From Motacilla alba alba (Eukaryota; Chordata; Aves; Passeriformes; Motacillidae): a DNA stretch of 64,000 nucleotides. Shown piece by piece: positions 13,801 to 24,700 of the stretch. Location of the stretch: NCBI RefSeq assembly GCF_015832195.1, contig NC_052018.1, forward strand, positions 69,377,666 through 69,441,665, written 5' to 3'. The translations under genes and the position numbers were made by a program. Each line of letters starts with the position of its first letter. Position 1 is the first letter of the stretch. The notes beneath the pieces are model-generated. The model saw only the letters and a list, made by a program, of their open reading frames with translations, was not told the DNA's origin and ran no database searches.

Positions 13801-14639
13801 CTTGACAGATAAATAACAAAAGTCCATTTGAAAAGGGATTATTTTAGTCACATCCAGGAAAGTGAGTTAATGAATTTTCTTCGCTTGGCTTCTGATACTT
13901 AGACAATATGAAGCCTCTGGCTCACAGCTTAAAAACAGCTCCATGTTAGAAATCACCTGATTCAGCTCTGATTATCTGTTCATTCAAGCAACTGAGAATT
14001 CAGCTGTGGAAGCAAAAGCCCAGAATCTTGATTAAGCCTTCTTAGGTTAATGTCTCAAGAGGATTTTTAACTCCAATGTCCTAAATCCATGCCAGCTAGT
14101 GCTGACACCCAGGTTAGCTCTGAGGAAGATGAGGGTTAGTTGGGAAGTGTGGTCACAGACAGGCCTGAGCAGCTCGGTGCTCCTTCAGTTTCTGAAACTG
14201 CGTCGCCTGTGCTCTGAACAGGGCCACTGCAGAAACTTGTCAGCTACAGGGCTGTCCTTGGAGTATTGATGAAGACAGTTTTGTTGGTGAAGGACTCCAG
14301 TCTAGCCTTTCTCGGATATAAAAACAAGGTGGAGAGGGATGGCTACTGTAGCTGGAAGCAAAGGATCTTGTCTGCCACTGCAAGGTGATGAAACTGAGCA
14401 GAGGAACAGAATTCCTGAGATATGTGTCAGGTTCACAGCTCAGAGATGCATTCCTGCAAGATGAGCTTTCTTTGATCATTAGTGAATCTGTACTGAAGCA
14501 TATCTGGAAAGACTTGAGATACATTTGTATTTCCTGGACTAAAACCAAGTAGTAAACGCACCCTTTTGCAAGCAAATTTGCATTCAACTTTTGACAAGTC
14601 AGATTGAGCCAACAGTGCCCTTCCTTGCCCTACATATGG

Positions 14640-15240
14640 ATCCCTTGGATGCCGCATCCCATGTTCACCCTCGCGTGTTTGTGGTGGGACTTTCCCGCTG
14701 CCGGGGCACTTGTCCAAGCTGTCAGTGCACACCTGAGGGCAGAGCACTCCGGTAGCACCTCCAGCTCCGATTAGAGGAACGAGACAGAGCTAGCACCTGA
14801 TCTGCCAGCAGGCTCCCATCTGCTGCCCCCCAGACCATGCTGCGTCCCCACCCGCTCCGAGGGGCATCTCTGTCAGCGGAGAGGAGGTGAGGACACTTCG
14901 GAGGAGTCTCTGGCCTCAAGCCACCGTCCCTTTGTCCCCGCCTGCCAACAGGAAGGGACAGGGAGGGCTGGCTCAGAGCCCCCCACTCTGGGAGCCGCCC
15001 TGTGTGGCCCGGGGCCGCGGGGAGAGGGGCAGAGGTGGCGGCAGGAGGGCAGTCCCTGCCCCAGGAGCAGGACAAGGAACGCGGGGAGCGGCGGGGAGGC
15101 TCCCGCGCGTCCCTTCCCTCACAGCGGGGCGGGCGCAGCCATCACCGCCCGGGCCCTCCTGGCCCGCCGGCGCCACCGCGCCCCCTCGTGGGCAAGGAGA
15201 GACGGGACCAGCTCCATCGGCTGCTTGAGGATGGGCTTGA
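14640..15240 (-). promoter_or_regulatory. CpG island, likely GPR137B promoter and leader exon
   Basis: GC content and CpG density rise sharply above the AT-rich surroundings, with GGGGCGGGCG (Sp1-type) at 15126-15135 and many CGCG and CCGCGG runs. No gene I recognise is encoded on either strand. The island sits about 6.6 kb upstream of the GPR137B coding exon in its transcription direction, and that exon has a splice acceptor at its 5' edge, so it is the best candidate promoter. A GTGAGG at 15116-15121 on the minus strand could be a leader donor, but this is one of several possibilities. The island could alternatively serve an unannotated transcript on the plus strand. Confidence 0.55.
15178..15191 (-). 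promoter_or_regulatory. candidate CTCF-binding motif
   Basis: The minus strand reads CCACGAGGGGGCGC, which differs from the vertebrate CTCF core CCASYAGRKGGCRS at one position (G where Y is expected). It lies at the edge of the CpG island between the two divergent genes. This is a motif match only, with no occupancy evidence. Confidence 0.4.
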
Positions 15241-16245
15241 ATTCCGCCTTGGTCAGGGTGGGGCTTTTTGGTTTGGGTTTTTGTTTAGTTCGTTTGTTTA
15301 TTTATTTTCTTTCTCTTTTTCCCTTCTGCTTCTTTTTCTACCGTCCACCTGAGATAAACACAGAGATTGCAGCTGCTTGCTTTCCCCTCCGGCTCAGTAT
15401 GTGCCCAGGGCATCTGCTTTTCCGCAGTGCCAGCCTGTTTTCTCCATAAAGCTCCCCTGGAAGAGGGACAGAGGTTGTTACACAGGTTCATGTCCCCCAG
15501 CCAGCTGCATTTAGCCAGGCGGTTTCCTGTCCCGACCGGCAGCTTTTCCGTATTTACCCCTGTTGCAAAGCAGTAACCAGCATTGTCCTGATTTATTCTG
15601 CAGGGTTTTACTTGCTTGTGAACTGTGCCTCAGTGGCAGAAATCGACTGAGCTTTATCTCCTCCTCCTTAACATCATTAAAATACATTTATGTGAAAAAT
15701 AATAGTAGCTGGCTTAACAAAATGTTGGTTTTATTGGGGGAAAAGTGCCAAGGTTGTATTGTATGTCCATTAACAAAACTGCATTTGTTTCAAACACAGT
15801 AAAAGATGATCTTTTCATGAGTGCAATAATCATGCCAGCTATTTATGTTTGTTTTATCGTGCAGAACATTAGGTGTGTTAGACTTCAAATGGCCCAGCTG
15901 AAAAAATTGCCTTAGTGGGTGGAGCAGAGCAGTAAAAGTGTAAAAAAGAAAATATTAATAAGTAAAAAAAGAAAAAAAAAAAAGAGAGAGAGAGAAGAGA
16001 GAGAAAGGAGAATGTTTGAAGAAACAGAGTTGCAGATGTTTTTACAGGAAGGACATTAAAGAGAAAATCTGCTTGGAGACAGTAAGTGACATTTTGTAAC
16101 CTTTGGGGGTTTTTGGAAAATTCTCACAAGCAAGTTGTTTGATGATACCATCATGTGGATAGCAAAAACTCTGTATTTTTCATTTCTTTTCATAAAACCA
16201 TGTCTATGTAACTTTATTATATTAAATAAGCATTTTGGCCATTAT
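15241..16245. other. intergenic non-coding DNA beside the CpG island
   Basis: A T-rich stretch at about 15265-15350 adjoins the island. Beyond it is ordinary AT-rich sequence ending in an A-rich and GA-rich simple repeat around 15960-16012. No coding frame or known element was recognised. Confidence 0.6.
15964..16010. repeat. A-rich / (GA)n simple repeat
   Basis: Runs of A interrupted by G pass into GAGAGAGAGAGAAGAGAGAG-type sequence. The strand is purine only and low in complexity, with no coding potential. Confidence 0.85.
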
Positions 16246-16361
16246 TGTGGCTTAACCCCAGCAATCAACTAATCAGCATTATTGTACTAAACCCAAAACA
16301 CAGCACTCTATCAGCTGAGAAGAAAATTTACTCCATCCTAGCCAAAACCAGCAGAACCACA
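16246..16361 (+). mobile_element. internally deleted LTR of an avian ERVL-like endogenous retrovirus
   Basis: The element starts TGTGG and ends CCACA, a perfect 5-base terminal inverted repeat. It is flanked on both sides by ATTAT (16241-16245 and 16362-16366), a perfect 5-base target-site duplication. The first 30 bases (with TTAACCCCAGC) and the last 70 or so (with CCAAAACACAGC and GCCAAAACCAGC) resemble the two ends of a common bird ERVL-type LTR as I remember it. At 116 bases it lacks the long middle part. No internal retroviral sequence is present, so this is a relic with no coding capacity. The strand assignment is tentative because LTR ends look alike in both directions. Confidence 0.65.
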
Positions 16362-18993
16362 ATTATAATTTCTTAATAATAATATTTGACAATGAATTTA
16401 TAATAAATCATAATTATAAAAGAAAACACATTATATAGTTATATTGACATTATCCTTATTATATTGCTAAATATAATTTAAATTATAATTAGGTAATACT
16501 TCATAATGTCTTAGCATTAAGTAACAAGATATTAACTAATTAAATATTAGGACATGATGGAATTAAGGTTGTTGCTGTGAGTTTTTGGACACCATTGCAA
16601 GTGCTTAGTAGTTTTATCTTAGTGAAAGTTTTTCCTGCAGGGTCCTTAGGAGGACAAAATGGTAATGCAGCAAATGTTTTAGGAGAAGCTTAAGTTGTTA
16701 AAATGTGATATGGGTGGTTGTAAGGTTTAACATATATGTGAGCTGAGGTTTGGTAAAATGAGGGTTTGCATTGAATCATATCAGCTCTTTGTAAGTGCAG
16801 GGAGAGCTGAGGAATTCTGCAGACAGAAGAGGTTAGTGGAACATGCTGTGAAAGGAAAAGGAATAGAAAGATTTAACAGCTGGGATGGAGAGCAGGGAGT
16901 AAGTATTTGGCCTGGACATACTTCTATCACCTCCAGCTGTGCTGACTGTAGTTTTTTGGTTGGTTTTTTTTTTGTTTTGTTTTTGTTTTGTTGGTTTTTT
17001 TTTTTTTTTTTTTAGTAAAATACAGAGTGGCCCAATGACAGATTTTCAATCCTTTTATAGAATGGACAACTTTGTAGTAAAATTACTTCAATTGTGTTTG
17101 CTATTAAAATATTTTAAGAGGTATGTTCCTGTGTGCAGCTGTATTTTCTTCATCTTAACTATCTCATTGCAGAGAATGTTTTATCAGAAACTGCTGGGGT
17201 TTAGCCATTTTTTACATTTTGTTGTCCTATATTTTTTAAGAAGTAATGCCTATCTCAATCTCAGCTAAGGAAAGGTGGTACAGCCATGTGATTAATGAAT
17301 AGAAAAAATATACAGAATTTCAATCTACCTTAATGAAAGAAACTGTGCAGCTGAATTTGAGTTTTATTAACTGGTATGAAATGTCTTCAGATTTGCATAA
17401 CCTAATTTATAGGTTTAAATGCAAGAGATGTGCTAAAGAGGCCTCAGTCAACAGAATCGATGACAGCTAAAATCAAAAGCGATTTCAAGAAATTGGCAGT
17501 TCTTCTTGGGACTTCTTGTCCCAGCGTATATCCTGCTAAGTACTGGGGGTTTAAATTATAGTCCTTCAAGGAATATGGCACTTGGCCATTTATTTTACAT
17601 CGCTGTGTGTCCTGTTGTCCTGTGCTAAAAAAAATTTAAAGACATGAGGGAGAGAAAGAGAGAAAGAGTAAGAAAGGAAGGAAAGTTGGTTCATTTCCAG
17701 GCCTGCATCTTCAAAGCTAGGCTATGCAAGCCTCTGCCTCTCAGCAGCTTTGGTTGTAATTTGGTTACAATCTTACCAAATCTGCTCTAACAACCTATCT
17801 GTTTTATTATGTTTATCCATCATTTTTAATTAAGGGTAGCAAAATAGTAATGTCACAGAATGTTTGCATTTAAAAAAGAGTGTAATTTGGTAGTCAGAAG
17901 ACAGTAGGGAGGATGCATGGTCAGTTTCCCCCATAGAGCTCTGTGAGTGAGTAACAAGAAAAATTCAGTTTTCCAACTATTTTCAGAAGACTAAATAAAA
18001 AAATGTTTTTATTTGTTAAGTTTACAGAACTTTGTAAAAAGGAAGTGATTTCTATTTAAAGCAAAATGAAAACATGAAGCTAGTTTGCACCCTGCATCCT
18101 CTTTATAAAAGCCTTATAACAATATATAAAAAAATTTTTTAATGGTAGAAGGCATGATATATATTTTGGAAAAAAATAAAATGTGCTTTCTGTGCTTTCT
18201 CCTGCAAGACAGAGAACATGTAAAAATATCAGCCATTTTAAATTCACCATAAAACCTGAGATTCCTGAGGACATTTAAATGTTCCTATGAAATTTTGAGG
18301 TAGATAGCTATATATGCAAAGTAATTGAAAATCCTGAACACTCAGTAGTAACAAATTCTACCCTTTCAGAGGGATGTCACTGATATAAACTTAGCAGTCT
18401 GAGTGTGTTAGCTTTAATTATATATTCTTTGCTTTTATTACCATCAACCTAATTTTTAACTTTTTTTACATTTAAGCAATTTTATGAGGATTTTTTTAAA
18501 AATTGCCTTGCTAATACGAGATCAGTGCATTTTTAAACTCCTAGGAACCCACACGCTGACAAATTGTTAAAAAGAAACTTAAACGTTACCAGAATTGGAG
18601 TGAATAACTTTACTAACAGTGCCACCACTTGTCTTTTTGGGCAGAGACACTTAATGTTGATTTTATCCCCCTGCTTAGGGGCATATTTCTGTCTTGGAAA
18701 ATATTACTCCTTTCTGTGTTGAAGTCTCTTTATATACTCATCTCACTCACATTTCTGTGATATGCTGGCTGAAGATCTAATCCAATGAGAATTCTTGTAC
18801 ATGGTTAGGGTGTCCAGGAATTTGTGCTAAGAATTACTCCAGTTACTGCAGATGTATTCAGTATCTAGCTACTCATGAACTTGGAGAGGGTATTTCAAAT
18901 GCTGCCTATCCATTTAAATTCCACATAAATATCCAAATCCATGTAGTTACTGTAAGGAAATATTAATGACCTTTCCCGGTTTCAGTCTAGGTG
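16362..18993. other. AT-rich intergenic DNA
   Basis: A very AT-rich block (about 16366-16560) of TAATTATA-like runs follows the LTR relic. A T-rich tract lies at 16951-17013 and a GAAA/GGAA purine tract at about 17645-17690. No gene, RNA or further element was recognised. Confidence 0.55.
16951..17013. repeat. T-rich / (TTTTG)n low-complexity tract
   Basis: TTTTG-like units are followed by an uninterrupted run of T ending at 17013. A poly-phenylalanine open frame across it is a consequence of the repeat. Confidence 0.85.
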
Positions 18994-19023
18994 GTTTTGG
19001 TTACACAACTGTGTAACCAAAAC
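18994..19023. repeat. perfect 13-bp inverted repeat with 4-base loop
   Basis: GTTTTGGTTACAC is followed by AACT and then its exact reverse complement GTGTAACCAAAAC. The DNA or an RNA copy could fold into a stable hairpin. It is too short for a usual microRNA precursor and no surrounding element explains it. Confidence 0.8.
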
Positions 19024-20417
19024 AGTAACAGTAGTCAGAATCAAATATACCTGTCAGCCAGCTCTTGGAACCGCTGCTACTCTGCATGAATGCACATATG
19101 CTAAACAGAAAGCAAATATCCCTCCCACCCCCTCAGATAATTATGTCACCAGATTATGAACTGATTTAGGTAGACCATTATTTTCAACATGGACCTTTAT
19201 GGTTTTATTATTGGACACCTTGATATAAGCAAAGAGTTTCTGTAACTACACAGAATAAAAGTTTTTAAATCACTATTGTGATTACACAGGTGATCTTAAA
19301 AGAAAAAGAAAACAAGTTAAAATATGCTGTATGTGCTTAATCAGTCACTACATATAGAAGACATTTTTGCAAGCTGCCGTGCACACAGACGCCAGGTCTT
19401 CCTCAGGTGCGCTGGCTTAGGTTGTGCCTTTATTTTGTTTGGTTGAATTTTGCACATATCCAATGTCCAGGAATCTTGGAGGAAAATAAATGGCAATAAT
19501 TTACAATAATTTAAATAATTAAATAAAACTAATACTATTTTAAAAGTTTGACTTTTAATTACAAGCTCCAAAATAAGATTGGTAATTTAACTAAAATTCT
19601 AATTAAGATTAGTCTCTTTAGGGAATATATGTTTTCATGTATTGTAACATTGTTTATGAGTCTTGTAAATAACACTAAGTGCTCTTTCTGTGCATAAGGT
19701 TGACAGTCACACACAGACTTGGATATCAGACGTATACCTTAAACCTTTAATGATAGAACCTATATATGTGTACAAGTTTTACTGTACATCTGCCACCTTG
19801 CTTTTACATCGTGTGTGTGCATAGTGACTGGAGGCAGCTGGGGGCCGCTTACAGAGGGCATGACCTGTTAATAAGTCTAATAAAAAGGTGTGTTTCTCTA
19901 GATTTAACATAACAGGTCTAGCAGCAGCTCCGATCAGCCCCTTCCCCGCGGGTGCCTGCACGGCAGGGGCCAGCGGAGGGTGCTGGTGTTACTGTTCTGC
20001 ACCCGAGCACGATGGGGAAAAAAATACAAACCCGAGGGCAGCATTGTGCTGGGAGTACCATGTGCCAGAGTGGGGTCCTGTGGCTCCCCTCCCAGCACAG
20101 CCTGTGCGAGCAGCCACCCGCCACAGCCTCGAAAATCTGAGAAATGGTTAATAATGAGTGATTGTGAGCACCGTCTCCGACTGCAGGAGGTTGGGAGCGT
20201 GAGGGGAACAGCTTCCTTAGAGAAGGAGCCTGCAGCAGAGTGCTCCAAAAGGCTGGGGGGTAGGCTGTGGATTGTCTCACTTTCAAAGTGTAAGGCTTGA
20301 CACGCTGGCAGACACAGCCACTGGACCCAGTCTGTTATGGCAGGGGGTTCAGTTTGCCTGTTTCTATTTTGAAATATCTTTGTGGAACTGCACAACAGAG
20401 GTTTACATCCTTTAGCA
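19024..20417. other. intergenic DNA with a moderately GC-rich patch
   Basis: The first part is AT-rich. From about 19910 to 20290 GC content is higher and open frames appear on both strands, but none resembles a protein I know. The longest minus-strand frame runs into the adjoining CR1 fragment. No element was identified. Confidence 0.5.
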
Positions 20418-20815
20418 CAGTTATAGAACATGCTGAGTTGAAAGGGACCCATCAGGATCATCAAGTCCAGCTCCTGGCCCTGTACAAGAAATCCCAATAA
20501 TCATATAGGATAATGTGCCAATAATAATGTGCCCGAGAGCATTGCTCAAATGCTTCTTGGACTGTGTCAGTCTGGTGCTCTGACCACCTTCTTGAGGAGC
20601 CTTTTCCAGTGCCCAACCACCTTTTGGGTGAAAAAGTTTTTCCTGATATGTAACCTAAACCTTCCCTGACCTGGCTTTATGTGGTTTCCTTTGGTGCTGT
20701 TACTGATCACCAGAGTGAAGAGATTGGTCCCTGCCCCTCCACTTTCCCTCATGAGGATGTTGAAGACCACAATGAGATTTCCACTCAGTCTCCTCCGGGC
20801 TTTGGCTGCACAGTG
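20418..20815 (-). mobile_element. CR1-type LINE, 3' end fragment
   Basis: The plus strand carries the hallmark words of CR1 3' ends read in antisense: GTTGAAAGGGACC, ATCATCAAGTCCAGCTC, CCTTTTCCAGTGCCCAACCACC, GAAAAAGTTTTTCCTGAT and ATGAGATTTCCACTCAGTCTCCTC-like order. The element is therefore sense on the minus strand. It is about 400 bases and diverged, with 5' truncation as is usual for CR1. The terminal 8-base repeats are degenerate around 20418-20440. The protein frames crossing it are broken and non-functional. Confidence 0.9.
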
Positions 20816-21484
20816 CATCCTTGGTGGTTAATTTTCACTTCCCCTTGATACTGTAGATTCTTGGCTGTTCACAAGCAACCCCGATGCCAACTTTGAAAAG
20901 TCACTTTTCAGAGGTTGCAAGATATGCAGTAATAAAAGTGTCCTGTACTCTATCCCATTCATGTTGAATAGCATATGCTTGAATCTTTACTGGTTGGCTT
21001 TACAGGTAAGAGACTTCTGCCAGGGAAAAAGATGCTGGAGCCCTCAGCTTCTGCTTTGCTATAGCTGCAGTTTACCAGCTGTCCTAAAGTGAAAGCCTGC
21101 AACACCAAGTCTTTAACCCTCACTGAATAGTGTCTGAAGACAGAAATAAACTACTAGACATAGGAAGCAGGAGTCAAGCTCAACAAGGGATAACTTCTAA
21201 ACACAGTGTTTAATCCTCTTAGCATCTCTTGTGTGCTATTCTCTTTTTGATTGGAACAAACTTCACCCAGTTTTTGCTCTTGCACCAGTACCAGTGCCCT
21301 TCTTGTGCTTAGCAAGACAGGCCTGCCTATTCCTTTCATCTCTTCAAGCATCTTTCCTTATTACTGATTGGCAGCATTTGTCTTTTATTTAAAACCAGCA
21401 GATGCTTATTTAGAGAATTCACGTGTCTTAGCTGAGCACTGCTGGAGGTAAGAGAGATCTCTGATCAAAGAGGAGATCCTTTTT
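20816..21484. other. intergenic non-coding DNA
   Basis: The sequence lies between the CR1 fragment and the solo LTR and is of ordinary composition. Only short unrelated open frames are present and no feature was recognised. Confidence 0.5.
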
Positions 21485-21794
21485 TGTCACTCTTGCACCG
21501 AGAATGACACAGGAGCAGGTGGGGGGCAGTATTGTAGAAATAGTAAAAAAAGGCTTTATTCAAGAGAACCGCGTGGTTTTTATAGAGCGATACGATGCAT
21601 TCTATTTGATTGGCTAGTTAACAAAAACACCTTCCTCATACACCATCCTTGAGAAGAACAGAAAGACGAAGTAGAAAAACACCACCTGCAGATTGTTTAT
21701 ACTTAACAAGTTATCACATCCTTACAACTCCCTAAAAATTCTCACAAGCCGCTGTGAGAAACGCCATTTCTCTCTCTGTCCCATGGCATCCACA
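21485..21794 (-). mobile_element. solo LTR of an endogenous retrovirus
   Basis: On the minus strand this 310-base unit begins TGTGGATG and ends AGTGACA, giving TGT...ACA termini. It contains in the expected order a CCAAT-type box (AGCCAATCAAA), a TATA box (CTATAAAAACC), a polyadenylation signal (GAATAAAG) and a short U5-like tail. Runs of T on both sides (TTTT before 21485 and from 21795) fit a 4-base target duplication but are ambiguous. No gag, pol or env sequence adjoins, so recombination has probably left only this LTR. The intact-looking TATA and AATAAA elements suggest moderate age. The family was not assigned. Confidence 0.8.
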
Positions 21795-24700
21795 TTTTTT
21801 CCTGCAGGGTGCCAGGACCAGTAGGATCAGCAGACCCTGGCTTTCATCTGGTATGGCTGGGAGTGCACACATGGTTAGTCAACAGTCCACCTCTTGCTTC
21901 TTTGCCTGCAGGACTGGATAGCTCAAGTTGTGCTTTTCTTCATTACCAGCCCCCTTCTTGAAGTCACCGGGGCAATTTGCAGAAGCAAATGCTGGTTGTG
22001 ACAGGATTTGTGTTTGTATCCTCTGACTTAAAAGACTCAAATTCTCTTTTGCTTTCCCACCATCCTTCTCTCATTTGACTCCTTTCTGAAATCCAGGTTT
22101 TCTTGTCCCTGGTTGTTCCTTCTTAATTGAAAAAAAGACACCCTGAAAGTATGGAGTGAGATTACTGAGTCCAACAGGCTTCCTCTTAGTCCTGGGTCTG
22201 GCTCTGCCACAGCAGGAGCAGCTGAGAGCAGCTGGTCCAGATACTGGGACAGTAACTGAGTTGTTACTCTGCTGAAGCAGCACATGCAACAAATATTTAC
22301 GTCTGGTACCAAGAGGGGAAAAGCATGTTCAGAGAAGATAGGCTTTTTGGAAATGAAAAATGTTCTGACCTCAGGCATGGCTGAGCAGTCTGGGGGGATT
22401 GCTGTTTAAGTCAGTCTGAAAACTATAGTACACTGTAGGGAATGTTCAGAAATCTTAGAAAGTAGAAAAATTATTACCATTAGTGACAGCGAAATAATAA
22501 GGATAATGTACCTGTAAGTTCTTCTGTACATATACCTTATATGCAGTTGAATATAAGCCCCAAGGTTGCAAATACTCAGGCAGAAATGTTCCCAAGTTTT
22601 GGAGAGCACTTAGATGCATGAAACATGCAGGGCATGCTGATGAATATCTGGAAAGAAGAATCAGCAGGCAAGAATACTAATTTGGTCTTGGTCATAGTTT
22701 GCCATGTAAAATGGACACGATGCTCTGGAAACTTCAAAGGTAAGGTTTTATTTAGGCAAGAATTATATCCAACAGAATTTCCTCTCTAGCTGTCCTACCT
22801 TTATATTTTGCTGTCCTTGAATAAGAGGGTTGTTTGAACAATACTGCGCTGTCAGGGGTGGCTTTATGCTGTTGTATTAATCTGTTTGTTTTACTTTACT
22901 CTGAAGCATACATCCTGTTTTCAAAGTAATGGCACAATTTACAAATAACAGAAACAGCTTGCAGATAATTCCTCCACCACACAGAATGAAAATTGTTGCA
23001 TATGTGTTTGTATCTTTTCCTGCTTACTAAGCTGTAATTTGTCAGTCATATCCTCCCCAATGGGGCTGAATTTGGCAGCCAGCAACAGAATCCTTTGTTA
23101 CATATTCACTGTAAAAGACTTTACTCCTAACTTTTCTTTGGGATGGTTTTTTCATTAATTTTTGCCATGTGGTAGCCCACAGAGGATCTCAAGTTGGTGA
23201 GCTTCTTCTGAGGCTTGTGAGCTTTAGGAATAACTACACAACTTCACACTCTGTATACCCATAGAGAGGGTAATTAGCTGAAATTTGATTTTCTTGGGTA
23301 GAAACATGATCTGTTCCACTTTAGAAAGCTGCTTCTGATTGCTAGGAAATCTTCACTGAGTTTCCTATGCGTCTTCTGATTTGCCAGGTGGACAAACCCT
23401 ATTTCTTTGATATCTGAATTTTTCTCTTTGGAAAGTGGAATAACAATAAATGTTTCTTAAATCATCAAAAAGGTTTTGAAATTTGGAAGAGTGGAAACCT
23501 GACAAATGGAAAGTGCTTTTGAAACTATTACATCATCATTTTGAGAATATTGTACTGTGATTGCTGTGTGAAAATCTGCTTTATGTTTTAGCACTGTTGC
23601 AGGGAATAAGCCACAGGAAAAAAAAATTGGATAAGACAAAGTCCTGTTCTGAGTACTTCAACAACTGAATTTTATTTAATAAATGGAAGAAGCAAAGAAC
23701 AGCAGATTTCCCTCAGAAAGAGCACAATGCTCTTGTTTGTTCAAATGCTGTGGCTCATTCTTCAGAAGTTATCCTTCCTCCTCAGATGATAAAAAGGTTA
23801 ATATCCACCAAAAAATCAATAATTTTGTTAAAACTTCTGTCCAGTGTAGTACACATTTTTTCCCAATTATTTGTTTTCAAGAATTTAATCTCCAATTATT
23901 TTCAGACTATAGATGCTGTGACAGATTGAATAGGGGTGTCTAAATGACAATTTTGTCTTGTATTTAATGTCTCAAAAGATGGATGTGTTACTGGACAGGA
24001 TGAGCATTTTAAGGGACAAATGCATTAAATACATAAAATCAAGAAATAACAAAATTATATATTTCAAGGAAAATTAGAGAATTAAGGACCAGATATAGTT
24101 TTGTTCTGGATAATATATTTTTTTCCTAAGTTATTTCCTCAAGTTTAGTGGCCTTACTTGTAAATAAGTATAATCCATGCTGGCAGAACTGTGCAACTGA
24201 GTAACTTTGAAAGATCTGTGCTGCTGGAAAACATTCAAATGTTTTTCATGCAGGAAGTTTGAGGGAATCATAAAAGATTTACAACTAAAGGGAAACAGGC
24301 ATGAGTTTCTCTGAGAAAGAACTCTAGGAATGAGAACTGGTCAATGAGCCATAAAGAGGGTCAGCCCCTAAGATCCCATAAGGTTAATAAAAAGACTCTT
24401 CTGAAAAAAGATAAAGAAAACTAAGATACAGATATCCAGTACAGTGTTAAAGGCCCTTGTGGGGAAAAGGTAAAGGAGGAGGATGTTAACAGTGGGCAGA
24501 GAGCTCAAGGAAGAGAAGGCAGGACAGGTGAGGTCATCTGGTTGGAGGTCCAATAATGACTGCAGAGCAAGAGCCAGTAATTGCCTGAAAAGGCTTTGGT
24601 AACCTTTCATTTGCTAGTGTAGCTTTTACATTTTTTTGCTGGCTTGATGTAGCTGTTAGATTTTTTTGTAACAATCTTGCTGTCTCTCCCCCTTGACAAG

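Larger units (their letters stand above)
8141..14600 (-). other. probable GPR137B 5' intron, repeat-poor non-coding DNA
   Basis: If the acceptor near 8141 is used, this stretch is the intron between a leader exon in the CpG island and the first coding exon. It contains an AAAAG pentanucleotide array (9932-10095) and a short imperfect tandem repeat (10767-10810), both listed separately. The remainder is AT-rich single-copy-looking DNA with no coding frame I recognise. Transcribed status is inferred. Confidence 0.4.

Noticed and set aside
14722..15352. Several overlapping open frames of 67-117 codons on both strands in the 15-kb CpG island
   Set aside because: They are rich in P, A, G and R and typical of stop-poor GC-rich DNA, with no recognisable domain. 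A regulatory and leader role is more likely.
19934..20497. 187-codon minus-strand open frame
   Set aside because: Its N-terminal part is translated CR1 3' sequence and the remainder matches nothing I know. There is no promoter context.
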